A stretch of DNA of 64,000 bases from Opisthorchis felineus (taxonomy: Eukaryota; Platyhelminthes; Trematoda; Opisthorchiida; Opisthorchiidae): contig SJOL01002364.1 in NCBI GenBank assembly GCA_004794785.1, positions 82,891-146,890 of the forward strand, read 5' to 3'. The position numbers and the translations under genes were made by a program. This document shows positions 37,831 through 49,538 of this stretch, piece by piece. The notes below the pieces were generated by a model that saw nothing but the letters and a program-made list of their open reading frames with translations, was not told the origin of the DNA and did no database searches. Position 1 is the first letter of the stretch. Every line of letters begins with the position of its first letter.

Positions 37831-38222
37831 CAGTTGTTGGTGGTTGTGGGGTTTTGTAGAATACATACCCACATAACTTTCGTTTGAACAATCGTCCTCC
37901 TGGCGCAATCATTTTGGTGAGTCCACACCAAAGGGGGGGAAGCACTGGACTCGAGTTTTGCTCCTATTAGAGCTCATCAGTAGTGCATATCCAATGGCCG
38001 TGCCGGGGTTTGAACTCGCAAATATGGCATGTGAGGCAAGCGTGTTGTCACTAGTTCACCAGTGCACGCAGGATTTATCTGAATTTTTACGTCTGAACAG
38101 GTGAACTTGTTGGCGCTTGAGAGATGTGAACGGAACGCCCGACGCCTCGAACGACGACCCAGTACCATAACTTGGTTGTGTCGATCGATTGGCCCACCAG
38201 TCAGGACTTCCCAGTCAGGTAT
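37831..38222 (-). mobile_element. SINE-like repeat, family B, minus copy
   Basis: This is the inverted counterpart of 46968-47340. Shared blocks include gcgcaatcattttggtgag, tgctcctattagagctcatc, gtttgaactcgcaaatatgg and tggcccaccagtcaggactt. A further partial copy of the same end (cagttgttggtgtttgcggg) follows at about 38226-38310, so the element may be arrayed head to tail here. Confidence 0.65.
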
Positions 38223-41200
38223 CTCTACAGACGGTTGAAACCCGCTGGACACATTTTGTTTCAGTTGTTGGTGTTTGCGGGACTTCGTACAATACATACT
38301 CACATGACGATGTCGTGGAATAAGTCGCCCTTCGATTGTTCGTCTAATTCTGTTGTTGATCAGGCTACCGGTCGCGCTAATCACATGTCTGTTGTATGCA
38401 CCTGTACACCTGCATTACACTTATCTATCTAATGTGCTTCAAACTGTGACGTGCAAAAGCGTGGGCAACGAGAACAACAACCGAGTTCAATCAGTGCGCA
38501 CCTGGTGTGGAAATGAGATGTTTAACCGTACACAGGACAACCGAAACTTCGGAGGACAGAGCTTACGGATGCGAGTATGTTGCAAGCAATAGCATGAGAT
38601 AGGGGAGGAAAAACTGTGAGAAAAAACATGCATAGAAAATTCAGTCTGAGAAGGATTCTAGGCTTCTAGCTGTGTGGGCAGCAACTATGAATGCTATCCT
38701 GAAGGCCAAGTGAATAACTTTCCATGCTTGCTATATCGGACAAATCTTTGGAAGAGACCTTTTCGCAGCTTTTGAAAGGAGACATTTTCGGTGGCGATCT
38801 CCGAAATATGGCTTGGGGTGATGGTTTGATGGTGAACATATTGATCTGTTTACACACATGAAATGAGATTAGAGAGATATAGAGTGGTGTGATGAAAATT
38901 CTTTATCCACAGACCTTGACAGGAGGCTAGGCAGTAGTTGTCCTGTGCGACGAATTGTTCTAGACTGCGTAGCAATTTTATAAGGGGAAATTTTGTGAAT
39001 TCTACGCAACGCTTTCGGCCAGTGGGAAAGCAGTACAAACAAGCCGAGTCTTCTTAAAAATGGTCAAGTGTTTCTTGAAAACTTCGAAACATTCGTCTTC
39101 TTTCCTTCCACTAGAGTTACAACAATTTCTGAAAGTAACGGGTAATACTCTATATGGTTTATAAAGTGCATTTCGTTCAGCCTTGTAAATGCCGAAAGAA
39201 GCAGACTTTCGTTTCAGAAATGTCAACTCATTCTGGATTTGCGAGGTTTTTACCAACGCAAGGGTTCCGTTGTTCCCCAAAGTAGTCTTCTAACACCTTC
39301 AAAGTGGATGGCATATTTCATAAGCTTTTCCTGTGTTAGGTTGGGTTATACACCCATTTTATTTGAGGGTCCTTTTAGAAGTCATTTTCGATTATTTGGT
39401 AAAATATATCCGACGCTTGTAGCTTCTGCATGTCCCTTTATTCCATGTCGGCAACCTGTGTATCTCGAAGACAAGACACTTTTCGTCAGGATCATGCTTT
39501 GTCCTGTCCATCTCTAGTATTATTATGAGAAGGACGGCACGGGTCAATCGATGTGCATCATATGTATGAGAGTTTGCAGACTTTGCTAAATGTCAGAATC
39601 TAAAAATACCTGCATAACTTTCTCGAAGGAAACTACTCATAACGTTTAGTCTTTCAGCGAAATCGTTTACTTCCGTGGTTTTTATGCCAATCTTACAACT
39701 GGTTGTGCAACCTCAAAAGCGCTGCCGAGACGAAAGGCGTGTGACAAAGGACACAAACAGTGTCTCTTCGAACTCTGCCACCACGCTGTCGATGAAGGGA
39801 GTGTTCATTCAACTATTAAATTAGACCTAATGAAGCAGGCCATCGGTGTGCACTATGGCAACAATCATCAACATGTTCAGCTTCCTCGGAAGACCCAACA
39901 GTGAACTCGGTCATCAAATCTTATGACGTTGTTTGAAATCCACCAGTCACGTCACCCATTCTGGCACAGTGGACATAACCAAATTCATGTCGTAGGATTC
40001 TGTGGTCCCGCTGCCTGTAATAAGTGAGTAGGACTGGCGATAGCTAGAGGTGTGTATCTATATTATCCCTTCTGAAATCTATTAGAAAGTGGATCACATT
40101 GCAGGCATATATTCATTAGTCTTCCGTGACTTATTCAGAACGGTATCGTACCGAATCTTCATGGCAATATGACACTTTGGCTTTAGGAAAGGAACGTCTA
40201 AGGTGTACGGTCGTGCTCGTATGCATAGTATTCTGCACCTATCATGTTTACCATGATATTGTTCAGCAAAATTCTGCTCAGGCAAAAAGGCATAGACTAC
40301 AGCTCCAAATTACTCACACCGAAAATGTCAAAGACGCTTCTTTAAGTTGCATAAGAGGAGATACACCGTGGGAATAATAAAAGATGTGAGAATGAATAAT
40401 TAGAATCCACATGTAAAATGGTATGATGCAGTACTTATCACACGTAATTTCGTCTAACATAAGTAGGCAATGCTTTGTTTCACATCAATTCACGCCACTT
40501 GATTTTTATAGTTTACTTCGAACTGTCTTACTGCACGGTCTGTGTAAGCAATCACGGGTGCACTGGGTTTGGTGGAATAACGTTATGGGAACAGGGGTTT
40601 TGAAGGCTTAGCAGATGGCGACGCGATGAAGGCAAGGTAAAAGCACAGAAGGAGGAAGCTATGCGGTCGGATTCCAACCACTCCGGCTGTCTAGTGAAGT
40701 CGAGCACCAGCAAACCACCCAGAGATATAGGAGAATGGTTCGCTTAAAGGGGGCTTCTACGGGCAGCTGAAGCAGTTGCAATCTACTGACACGACACCCG
40801 GGTTGTCTGTCCATATATATACATATGCTCTTGACCAGTCATGCCGAAATCTCAGGATGGATTGGATCTTCTCACCATTTGTGACTTCTGTTTTGATGTC
40901 AGCTATCTTCCAAAATCAGACAGACTGTCTCACATTGGCGAAAGCCGCCCTGACCTTCGCGCCTCACTGTAAATTTTCTCATTAGTAATACGGATCATTC
41001 AGAAATGAGTATGATAGTATCAGGTAAAATGTTTACAGATTTCGCTACCCTGCTAGTGTAACTTACTGCAATCCAGGCTCAAGAAGCCGGTTAGTTTGCG
41101 CTAGCCTAAGTCTGATGTGCACATTTGAGGATTGTGATAATCTCACAACTTACAATGGAACAACAAACCTTTTTTACCAGAAAATAAAATTAATCGAGGC

Positions 41201-42390
41201 AAACGAAAAAGCCTAACTAGTTAGGTATACTCGACCCACCTGATTGTTAATCAGATGTGAGTCCTAAACATTGTAAATTAATCGAAAACCGGACCAAACA
41301 AAGGAGCAGTTATGAATGCCGTTTTACTGGTTAGATAGTTGATTACTGTTTACTTTTCAGACGCAGTTCCTCAGATTCCAGATCAAATGTGTATAACATG
41401 CAGGTTTACGGTATTCGTTTTCGCTAAAGATTGTAGTGGTGGGAAGCGCACGAATTAAAGCAAGACAAGCCTTCAGATAGTAGGGGAAGTTGTTGTCTCC
41501 ATAAATAAGTATGAATATGACAAGCATATTATCTCACAACGTATTTCGTGCGATTCAGTGAGAAATATTTGGTCAACCTCAGTTAATATCATTCGCTTGG
41601 GACAGTATTTATTTCTTGAATAGACCAAGGTCAGATACTGTAGGATAGATTTCACAGGAAACATGTGCTATTTGTTTATTTCGAGTAATTACTCTATTCT
41701 TCACAAACTATTGAGGTTTTTGAATTAATAAACCTTGCTTGTCTGAAGTGCACGTCATTAACCACGGGAAAATTTTTAGCCTCAAAACGAGACTAACTCC
41801 CAGCAGTACATCCATATTAGAGATTGACCTCGAAGCATCTGGTTGCAAATTCGGAGAACGACTCAGGTGTGGTGACAAATAATGCGCCGGTGTAAAAACT
41901 GAGCCGCATATCATGCTCATCTAGACTTTAGAGGTGGTGGGCTAGTCTTTTTCTGACACCCGGTGCACTAAAGAAACCGGAACGTCACTGCAGACTGTCG
42001 TAACAAAGACATTTACTTCACATTCCGCTTTGATAAATTCATCCACGATTTACCGGTGCAGACAAAACAGTAAAAGGCCAACTCACAGGCTTTCCCATCC
42101 AAGCCTCACCGGTCACTGAACCTGTTTGGGTTTGGGTTGTTCCGACCACGTCAGAATAATTAATTCGAATGTATGACTTCCTTTATGGGATTTTATAGGG
42201 TTGCAGCAGGCCTCCAGTGAAAGGATTCCTAAAGCAACTCGGCGGTTGTTGGTCACGATCCTTGCACGAAATTATCAACTACCAGCACATGCATACCATT
42301 GTTGTATCTGGCAATGTGTATTCGTTGGCGAATGGTGTCCCTTTTGGGCCACACCGAACAACCATTTTCATTCAGCTTACGATCACCAGG

Positions 42391-42577
42391 ACGGATCGCT
42401 CAGTACTTAAGACGCGGACTTACTGACCGGAATGTCCATGGATTGAACCCGACTGCGGCATCTCCACTGCTCCCTTCTAGGCTTGAGCAACCTGACAGAC
42501 TTCGTGCCTCCTTCGGTTGGCATAGAAGCCACGTACTGGGTGATACAGATGAACGACTGTACTTTGTTTTTTCTTAG
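42391..42577 (+). mobile_element. tRNA-headed SINE, family A, plus-strand copy
   Basis: The copy starts with gatcgctcagtacttaagac (A-box region) and a B-box-like gattgaaccc. It continues through ctaggcttgagcaacct and ttcggttggcat, matching the minus-strand copy at 46450-46645, and ends in a T-rich tail (ttgttttttctt). The head has diverged, so it is probably old. Confidence 0.68.
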
Positions 42578-45492
42578 GAGAGATCAGACTTAAATCTTTA
42601 TAACGTCCCACTCGGACTTCTGCGGGCATTTGTGTGATGTAAACTCCCAGCACTCTGCTTTCAGAATCACTTCTTAGGAAGTAACAGATCGATAAGCTGC
42701 AAAACAAAATGTAGCTACCCAAGTTTAGAGGGCAGAAGTTACTGATTCTTCGTGCAGCTGTACAAGCTCCTACCCCAATAACCTGACTATTTCTGTTGCT
42801 GAAGTTAACCAAATGATATTCATTGCGTTAAATACGGCCAAGCGGTAGTCGTGTTGGTTTCATTGAAAGGATTCTGCTGAAGCCACCGAATAAAATAAGC
42901 CCGGATATTGCATTCAGCTCTCTGTATGAAGGTATACACCGGTGTTTGCATTTTTTTCACTAGTGAACTTTCCATTTCACATTTGACAAAGAATAGCATC
43001 TAGAGGTGATTAACTTCAGTAAAGTGTACACGAGTAATGGAGGGAACCCAGACTTTGTCCAACGTACCGGTGCGGAAAATTTTTTTAGCTTTGTAGAGAA
43101 TTTAATGGATCAACGATTCTCGCACTTATGTGGAGATTCCGTTTGTAAACGAATTTGTGATATGGTCTTCTACAGGCCTGAAAAGCACCAGACTGTCAAG
43201 GCATTGCATTAGGATAGTCGTCTCCCGGATAAGTGTCCAGCAGGCTAACTGTTGTGCGAACCACCAACCCCCGAGTTAATACTTTCAATTGTATTTAAGT
43301 GAAATGACAACGCAAACAGAGGTGGAACACGGGAATATCCATAAATCTCCACAACTTCGTCGTAACCACTGTAAATCTTGGGTTGTAACTTTCCGAATTC
43401 CGGAAAATCCAGTATCACAAAAGTTGAACTGGAGATTATTCATTTTACAAGATACCTGGTTGCGCTTTCAGCTTTCCGAATGAGTACAGTGTAGTTGAGC
43501 TGGGATATGAAATGGACGCTTCAGTTGGGAAATGCTAATAGGTGATCACTGGCCGACAGCGGAAGTGGATTTCAAGTTAAGAAACTCGACATCGCCACTT
43601 AGTTTAAATGAATGTACAAAAATTAGATAGGATTTTCGGTGTGCGGTCTTCAAAAGAGATTCCTCTCTTTATGGAACACTGAATGCTTTAATTCAGGTGA
43701 AAATGCAGCTTGTGAACTGGCCTGTTAAGAAACGGAACACTCGCGGATTTATCAGGTTGGTTCAGTGGAATATCAAACCCTCTTCGGCTACTGGAAATAC
43801 TGAGTAGCAGAGTGTCCCTGGGCGTTTGGACATACAGTGCTGCCGCTCGTTCACCCTTTAACGCCGCTACCTGACTTTCTGCCAGCAAAAGTTGTCACCC
43901 AAGCCATCATGTGCCCTGTTATTGGAGGCCTCCTGTGGACCTAGAACACTCAGCGAGTAAGGAAATCAAATTTCCTCATTTATGGTGCTCGGTGACAGCC
44001 TGTTCCAAGTCTGTTCAACACACCCATCATCTTGGAAGTGAACTCTGGCACACCGTTAGTCCCCCGAGACTCCAAAGTTAAACCAAGTGACTCAACTTTT
44101 CTAATCTCCTTACGCCAACTTAGAGGTTTACTGTCTGTTAAACCTTGGATTCAGTTTCCAGTCAACGATGCAGTAGGTAGGCGTTTTCGCTTATCAGACA
44201 CCATGGTATTACTACTGTGTCTCGTTCTTTGCCCGGAGGGATCTGCTAAGCACAACATCCATTTCTCAGCTCATTTTCCCGGCAATCTTTCGCTCACCTA
44301 ATCTCATCTCTGCTTAAATTGGTATCTGTCCACATTCAAAGTTCGGCAACAATGAACTGCGTATCATTCATCTACCCGAATGCTTTGAGGCATACCTACC
44401 ATACGAGCATCTCTATCCTGCCATTTGATATTTGCATAGCTGTCGCTTGTCGCATACCATGCGTCTGTAGGTTTGGTGTCCTACGCATGTTACCTTCAAC
44501 TCGACATGGCTTTATTAAAGCACCCACCTCCAGAATGGCATTTGCATTATAGCTCAAGTTTATTCGCACCAAGAGAGCAATAGAGGTATTCGTGCTTTGA
44601 GTAATACCTTTTCTAAATTTGACGATGTCACGTTAAATAAAAAACCTATGTATTTAAGAACAAAGGAACTGGCTTTAATAACATTTCATTTAGTATGCTG
44701 CGTTCCTGAGCAGCGTGTTTTATGGCGACGGATCACCTAGTGTAAAGGATGTTTTCACATAAGCACATACTTGTGAATCAAAAGATGTCGGCTAATACCA
44801 TAGATCGATTGTCTGAACACCGCTCCCTTACACTGAATTCAGCTGTAACGGTTAAGTCTGTTGCCGGATTCTGTTTGACCTGTGGTGTCCGTTGCCATTT
44901 GCACCAGATTCAAAGTTCGTTAGCTTGCATTTATACCGAATGCCATAAGGATGTGGTGATTGTCCTTTAGACATGCGTTTGAACGCAATGTCTTCAACAG
45001 ATGATTCACATGACAAAGCGTACAGTTGCGATTTACAATGTGTGAACAATCCCAAAATTTCATCATTTGTTAGTGAGCTAATCCGTCAAAAATTGCCTGC
45101 ACTTGATGTCCGTTGATGATGGCATTCTAGTTTACCTCGATGTTCATTGTGACGATCTCAACAGGAAGCGGATGACGCGTAAGCGCGACTTTCCACCTTC
45201 GTTCTTTCGGGGACACTACAGAGCCCAAGTGCATCAACTTCACGAAGGCCATGCACCTTGTGATTACCGAACTAGTGACGCTTTCACCCCCTAACCTGTA
45301 ATTACTGATGTCCTGGCAGAACCCCATCGTTTTTGGATAAAATGAACAACTTAATGAAAAATTCGGTGTGAATAACAAATAGGAAAAATCTTGAGATCCT
45401 TAACCGCACAAAAAAGCGATCCAGGTTCAGACGAAAAAATACGCGTACAAAATTTTCATGAACGGGGGCCGGCAGTCTATTCGAAGGCACTA

Positions 45493-45561
45493 GCACTGGG
45501 ATTTGAAGCCGCGTCAGCGAAACGGAAGTTTGCGGTTTCAACCACTGGATTATCTGGGCCC
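45493..45561 (-). mobile_element. SINE family A head only (tRNA-like)
   Basis: On the minus strand, gggcccagataatccagtgg and ttcaaatcccagtgct match the head of family A. No body follows, so this is a truncated copy. As a tRNA gene it is rejected: arms and anticodon do not fold. Confidence 0.5.
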
Positions 45562-46449
45562 CTTGCTTAGCCTATTATATACTCATACGTAGACCAACCA
45601 CATGTGTTGTCGAAGTTGACGCTTACAAACTCCTCTTTCATTATTTATTTGCTTCTTTAATTAGTTCAGAGTTAGCGGCCGTCGGTCCTCTTCTCCACCC
45701 TCATATACGAACATCCTGAATGCTAGAAACAGTGTTACTGTAGCAGCTGGCCCGGGTATTTCCACACACGCAGTGCGGAATGAGGTGATGCACAACTTTC
45801 TTTTGACTATTCATTTGAGCACCTCATGCACAACTGAACCTAAATATCCAAGTAGCCGAACTACTTTAAGCATTAACTGGGACAACAAAGTGACCGGACC
45901 ACCCCACGCCGAGGGTTATGGAACCAAACGACCGAGTCAGATTGGATGCGGTAGTCTAGAGATGGCAACAAAAGTTTCCATCATATGTGGTTTCAAAAGG
46001 ATGCAGTGCACCAAATACTACCTATCTGCCGATGACTGGGTACGGATAATTGAAGCTTTTTTCAGAAAATCCCGGCGATGACATAAATAAGCCTGCAGCG
46101 AAGTGGATTTGCTTGTTACTAAACCCTGTTGCACTGAAATAGTATAGTTGTCTCCACGTGCAGTGTATCGTAAGTACAATTTTCTTATAATCATGGGAGC
46201 CGATGTAATACAAAGACTAGTGCACATAAAATTCAAAGCTTTTCGCAACCACCGGAAAATTTCTGAAAAGTCTTCAGATGTAGCAATGGTTGGCGATTTG
46301 AAGGATGAACAGGAAGGGGAAATATTCCTCGAGCTTATCACCTCTTTGTGCAGCTATGCAAATCAAGGCACAATTCTCTGGTTGAAAGAGCTCGAACTGA
46401 TGGGCCAGTTGTCACATAACTATGTACCAGTCGAGTCTGACCAAATCAA

Positions 46450-46645
46450 AATAAAATAAAGTCGTTCAGCTGTAGCACCCTTTCGGTGCCTAGCTGTCAT
46501 GCCAACAGAAGGAGGAACGAGGGCTGGGATACTGCCAGGTTGCCCAAGCCTAGGCAGGAGCACTGGAGATGCTGAGGTTGGATTCGAACTACGGAACTTC
46601 GGCCCGTAAGCTGGTGCCTTAACCACTGAGCTATCTCGAGCCCAT
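46450..46645 (-). mobile_element. tRNA-headed SINE, family A, full copy
   Basis: On the minus strand a tRNA-like head (46643 to 46572) has an A-box-like tagctcagtggtt and a B-box-like gttcgaatccaac. A non-tRNA body follows (tgcctaggcttgggcaacct, then the complement of cgagggctgggatac) and ends in a T/A-rich tail. Related copies lie at 42391-42577, 63558-63738, 45493-45561 and about 12670-12735, which establishes it as a dispersed family. Confidence 0.75.
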
Positions 46646-46967
46646 GAGAATGAACAAGTGAGGCGAGATAGTTGGTATAGATGAAGAAATGCAGTACCAT
46701 TAGGGTTTGTATACACAACTAGTGGGGGCATGCTGGACCAAGCAAAACTTGATTTAGTAAGGTCTGATGCCTGAATTAGTGCCAAATGACTCGAATGCAT
46801 TACGTTGAATTAGTTGATAGTGGAAGCATGGGTGTCAATATTGGCTTGCACAGATGACTCTATCCTCGGAAGCACCACGCGACGCCACTTTAACTATTCT
46901 CTGCAGTTTACCTGGCTACTTACATTAGCCGGCTAACTTGTGTCCGGGAGGTTTCAAGCGTATGTGG

Positions 46968-47340
46968 CGCTACCTGATTGGGAAGTCCTGACTAGCGGGC
47001 CAATCGATCAGTAACCAAGGTATGCTACTAGGTCATCGTTCGAGGCGTCGGGCCTTCCGCTCGCATCACTCAAGCGTCAACAAGTTCACCTGTTCAGACG
47101 TAAAAATTCGGATGAGTCCAGTGTGCGCTGGTGGACTATGGGCAACACACTCGCCTCGCATGTCAGATGCGCAGAGTTCAAACCCCAGCATGACCATTGG
47201 ATATGCACTGCTGATGAGCTCTAATAGGAGCAAAACTAGAGTCCAATGCTTCCCCCCTCCCTTAGGTGTGGACTCACCAAAATGACTGCGCCAGGAGGAC
47301 GATTGTTCAAACGAGTCATGTGAGTATGTGTTCGAACTTG
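46968..47340 (+). mobile_element. SINE-like repeat, family B, plus copy
   Basis: This is about 370 bp with an internal tRNA-like stretch (ctggtggactatgggcaaca, then the B-box-like gagttcaaacccc near 47174). It is flanked by gaagtcctgactagcgggcc upstream and a purine-rich body with ctctaataggagcaaaac downstream. It matches, in the opposite direction, the copy at 37831-38222. Confidence 0.68.
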
Positions 47341-49538
47341 TAACTTCCTACGAAAAGTGACAACGATAGCAGCAGAAAACGTGAAGCCTTCTACATGAAT
47401 GCTGTCATGAAAGTGATTCTCATGAACATAAAGGAGCCCTAGTTGTTTTTGGAATTCGCACTGGGAGGTCTGAGTAAATTGTTAGGTCCATATGAGGCAA
47501 TCACAACAATTCTCAACATTACAGAAATGATTGCACAGGATCGCCTGAACAATTTCGCATTTAATGCTCATCACAAATCCGTTTGAGTATCAGGGAGCTC
47601 TTAGAGAAGTGAATGGATATTCCGTTATTTTCCAAGCTACAGAAAACTAAAAGATCAACCGTGACTACATGGCATAATCAGATTTTTTTGCCACGAAGTC
47701 CTGATGCCCCACTCTCCAGCATCAGGCCACCTCAACATGCAGAAGGTAGTAAAGAACCTCATCCAGCCCAGGATCTTCGTTAGTGGCACTCAATTGCAAC
47801 ATCAGCCATCCATTATTCAGACAGAAAATCATTCAATGACTCTACACTGTGCTCTCCACTAACGGCATGGATTTTTGCGACATTGATGATGGAGGTAGAG
47901 CACTCTACGCAACACCACCTTCACATGTTTCCATGCTTCACTACTGTAAACCGCTAAAGGTCATCAAAAAGGGTGCGCTGCGGCCATGTTCTTCGGAGTC
48001 AGTGGTAGTGCAACGAAATAAGCTGAATAATCGCTAGTTCGACGCCTACTCATTCTGATGACTGTATCCGTGACTTAAGTCCGACAATGAGGACTCCACA
48101 GACTCAAGACCACTAAAGCATTTCTGACGCGGAAGGATCACGGCACATCGCAAAGTATGTGTAGTATGCTCGAAATTGAAAAGCAAAATCATCTGGTCGC
48201 ACAGACCTCAGAAATAGTCGAAAGAGGAACCACTCAAGACCAATAGACGAGAGCCTATCTAGCTGAATTGCAGGTTGTTCCGTATAGCGTTTACGTAAGT
48301 GAACCTGAGCTGCCATCTCTCTGGATGGGGAGCCCGAAACGGAACACATCAATGGTCAGAGACATTGTCAGACATGAGCCTGTTGCGCCCCAAATGGCGC
48401 TCATACACTCAAGCTGTTGCCTTCAGTGCATAGCTCCCCTCCCGATCTCCCCAATAAAAGGTCCACTGATACCTTTGTATCCCACCTACCCAAACCATCG
48501 GCGAACAAAACTTCGGCAGATATAACCACTGCACGACAAGTTCGCGACAAGCTGACAGTGATGAAGTGAACAGCGCCATTTAGTATCCAACAACACCCGA
48601 GAGGTAGGACATTCAGTTTCTTTCCAGAAAACTGTAGTTACTAATTCCTCTTGTTATTCGTAAAATGTGTTGCTGAAGCATCCTTATTCTCAGGAGACAG
48701 CTGGATAGTGCTTCTCGTCTTTCTACCCGACAAGAGACAACCCAGAATTGAAGCTTCAGAATCTCTTCGCTGATGACAATAACCATGTGTCCACATCCCA
48801 TATGAGCCAAAGCCACAATTAAGGCAATCACCGTTCGTTTCTCTACGGTCAAAACAAAAGAGCTTGAGATCAAAGTACCAAGCTCTATTTAGAACCCCGC
48901 CAAAGGCTAAGACTGATTTGCACTTAGGATTGGGAGAACTTTAAGCCTTAGATTCTGAGCAATGAAGGTCACAGTTCCGCCCCATGTTGCTCTACGCTCG
49001 AAACACAGTCAGACTGAGATTTGCTTCCATGATCGACGAATTGCAGATGTAACCGCGTAGGAATTGTGATACATAATTTGTTACATCAAGCGAACAAACT
49101 GTGCACCTCTTCTCAAACCTAAAAATGCCCCAACCAAAAGCTGACACCCTTTTTAAGCGAACGGCTTCCAATGTCCGAAGACTGTACATTGTAAGCGGGT
49201 AACTGTAGTAGACACTTCAAGTATTTGTCAGTATATAATCAGACCAGTGACAAGGTCCAGAGAGGGCAACAATGACAGTCCTTCCAATTCAATGCTTCCC
49301 ACCAAACGATGCAACTTATACGCCTGGCTTTCAGAAATCGAGCTGTATTCACTTACAAAGAAACACAAGATGAATTGTTGGGTTTAAACAGTGACCAAAT
49401 ACCCAAAATGAAAGATAATAGATCAGTTGAGAAAAGTAAAAAAAGAATTCTGGCAATGGGACGCAGCGGATGAGATAAAATAAACTAATAAAATAAATGA
49501 GAGCGCTGGATTAGGGCAACGTCGACGCCCATCATTCC

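Larger units (their letters stand above)
36981..49538. other. Intergenic region between convergent genes
   Basis: No supported protein gene was seen. The identified contents are the candidate polyadenylation signal, two family B SINEs in inverse orientation and three family A SINE pieces. Short open frames throughout have no splice context, family match or codon bias. Confidence 0.6.

Noticed and set aside
45493..45561. A tRNA gene
   Set aside because: The acceptor stem and anticodon arm do not pair; it is a SINE head.
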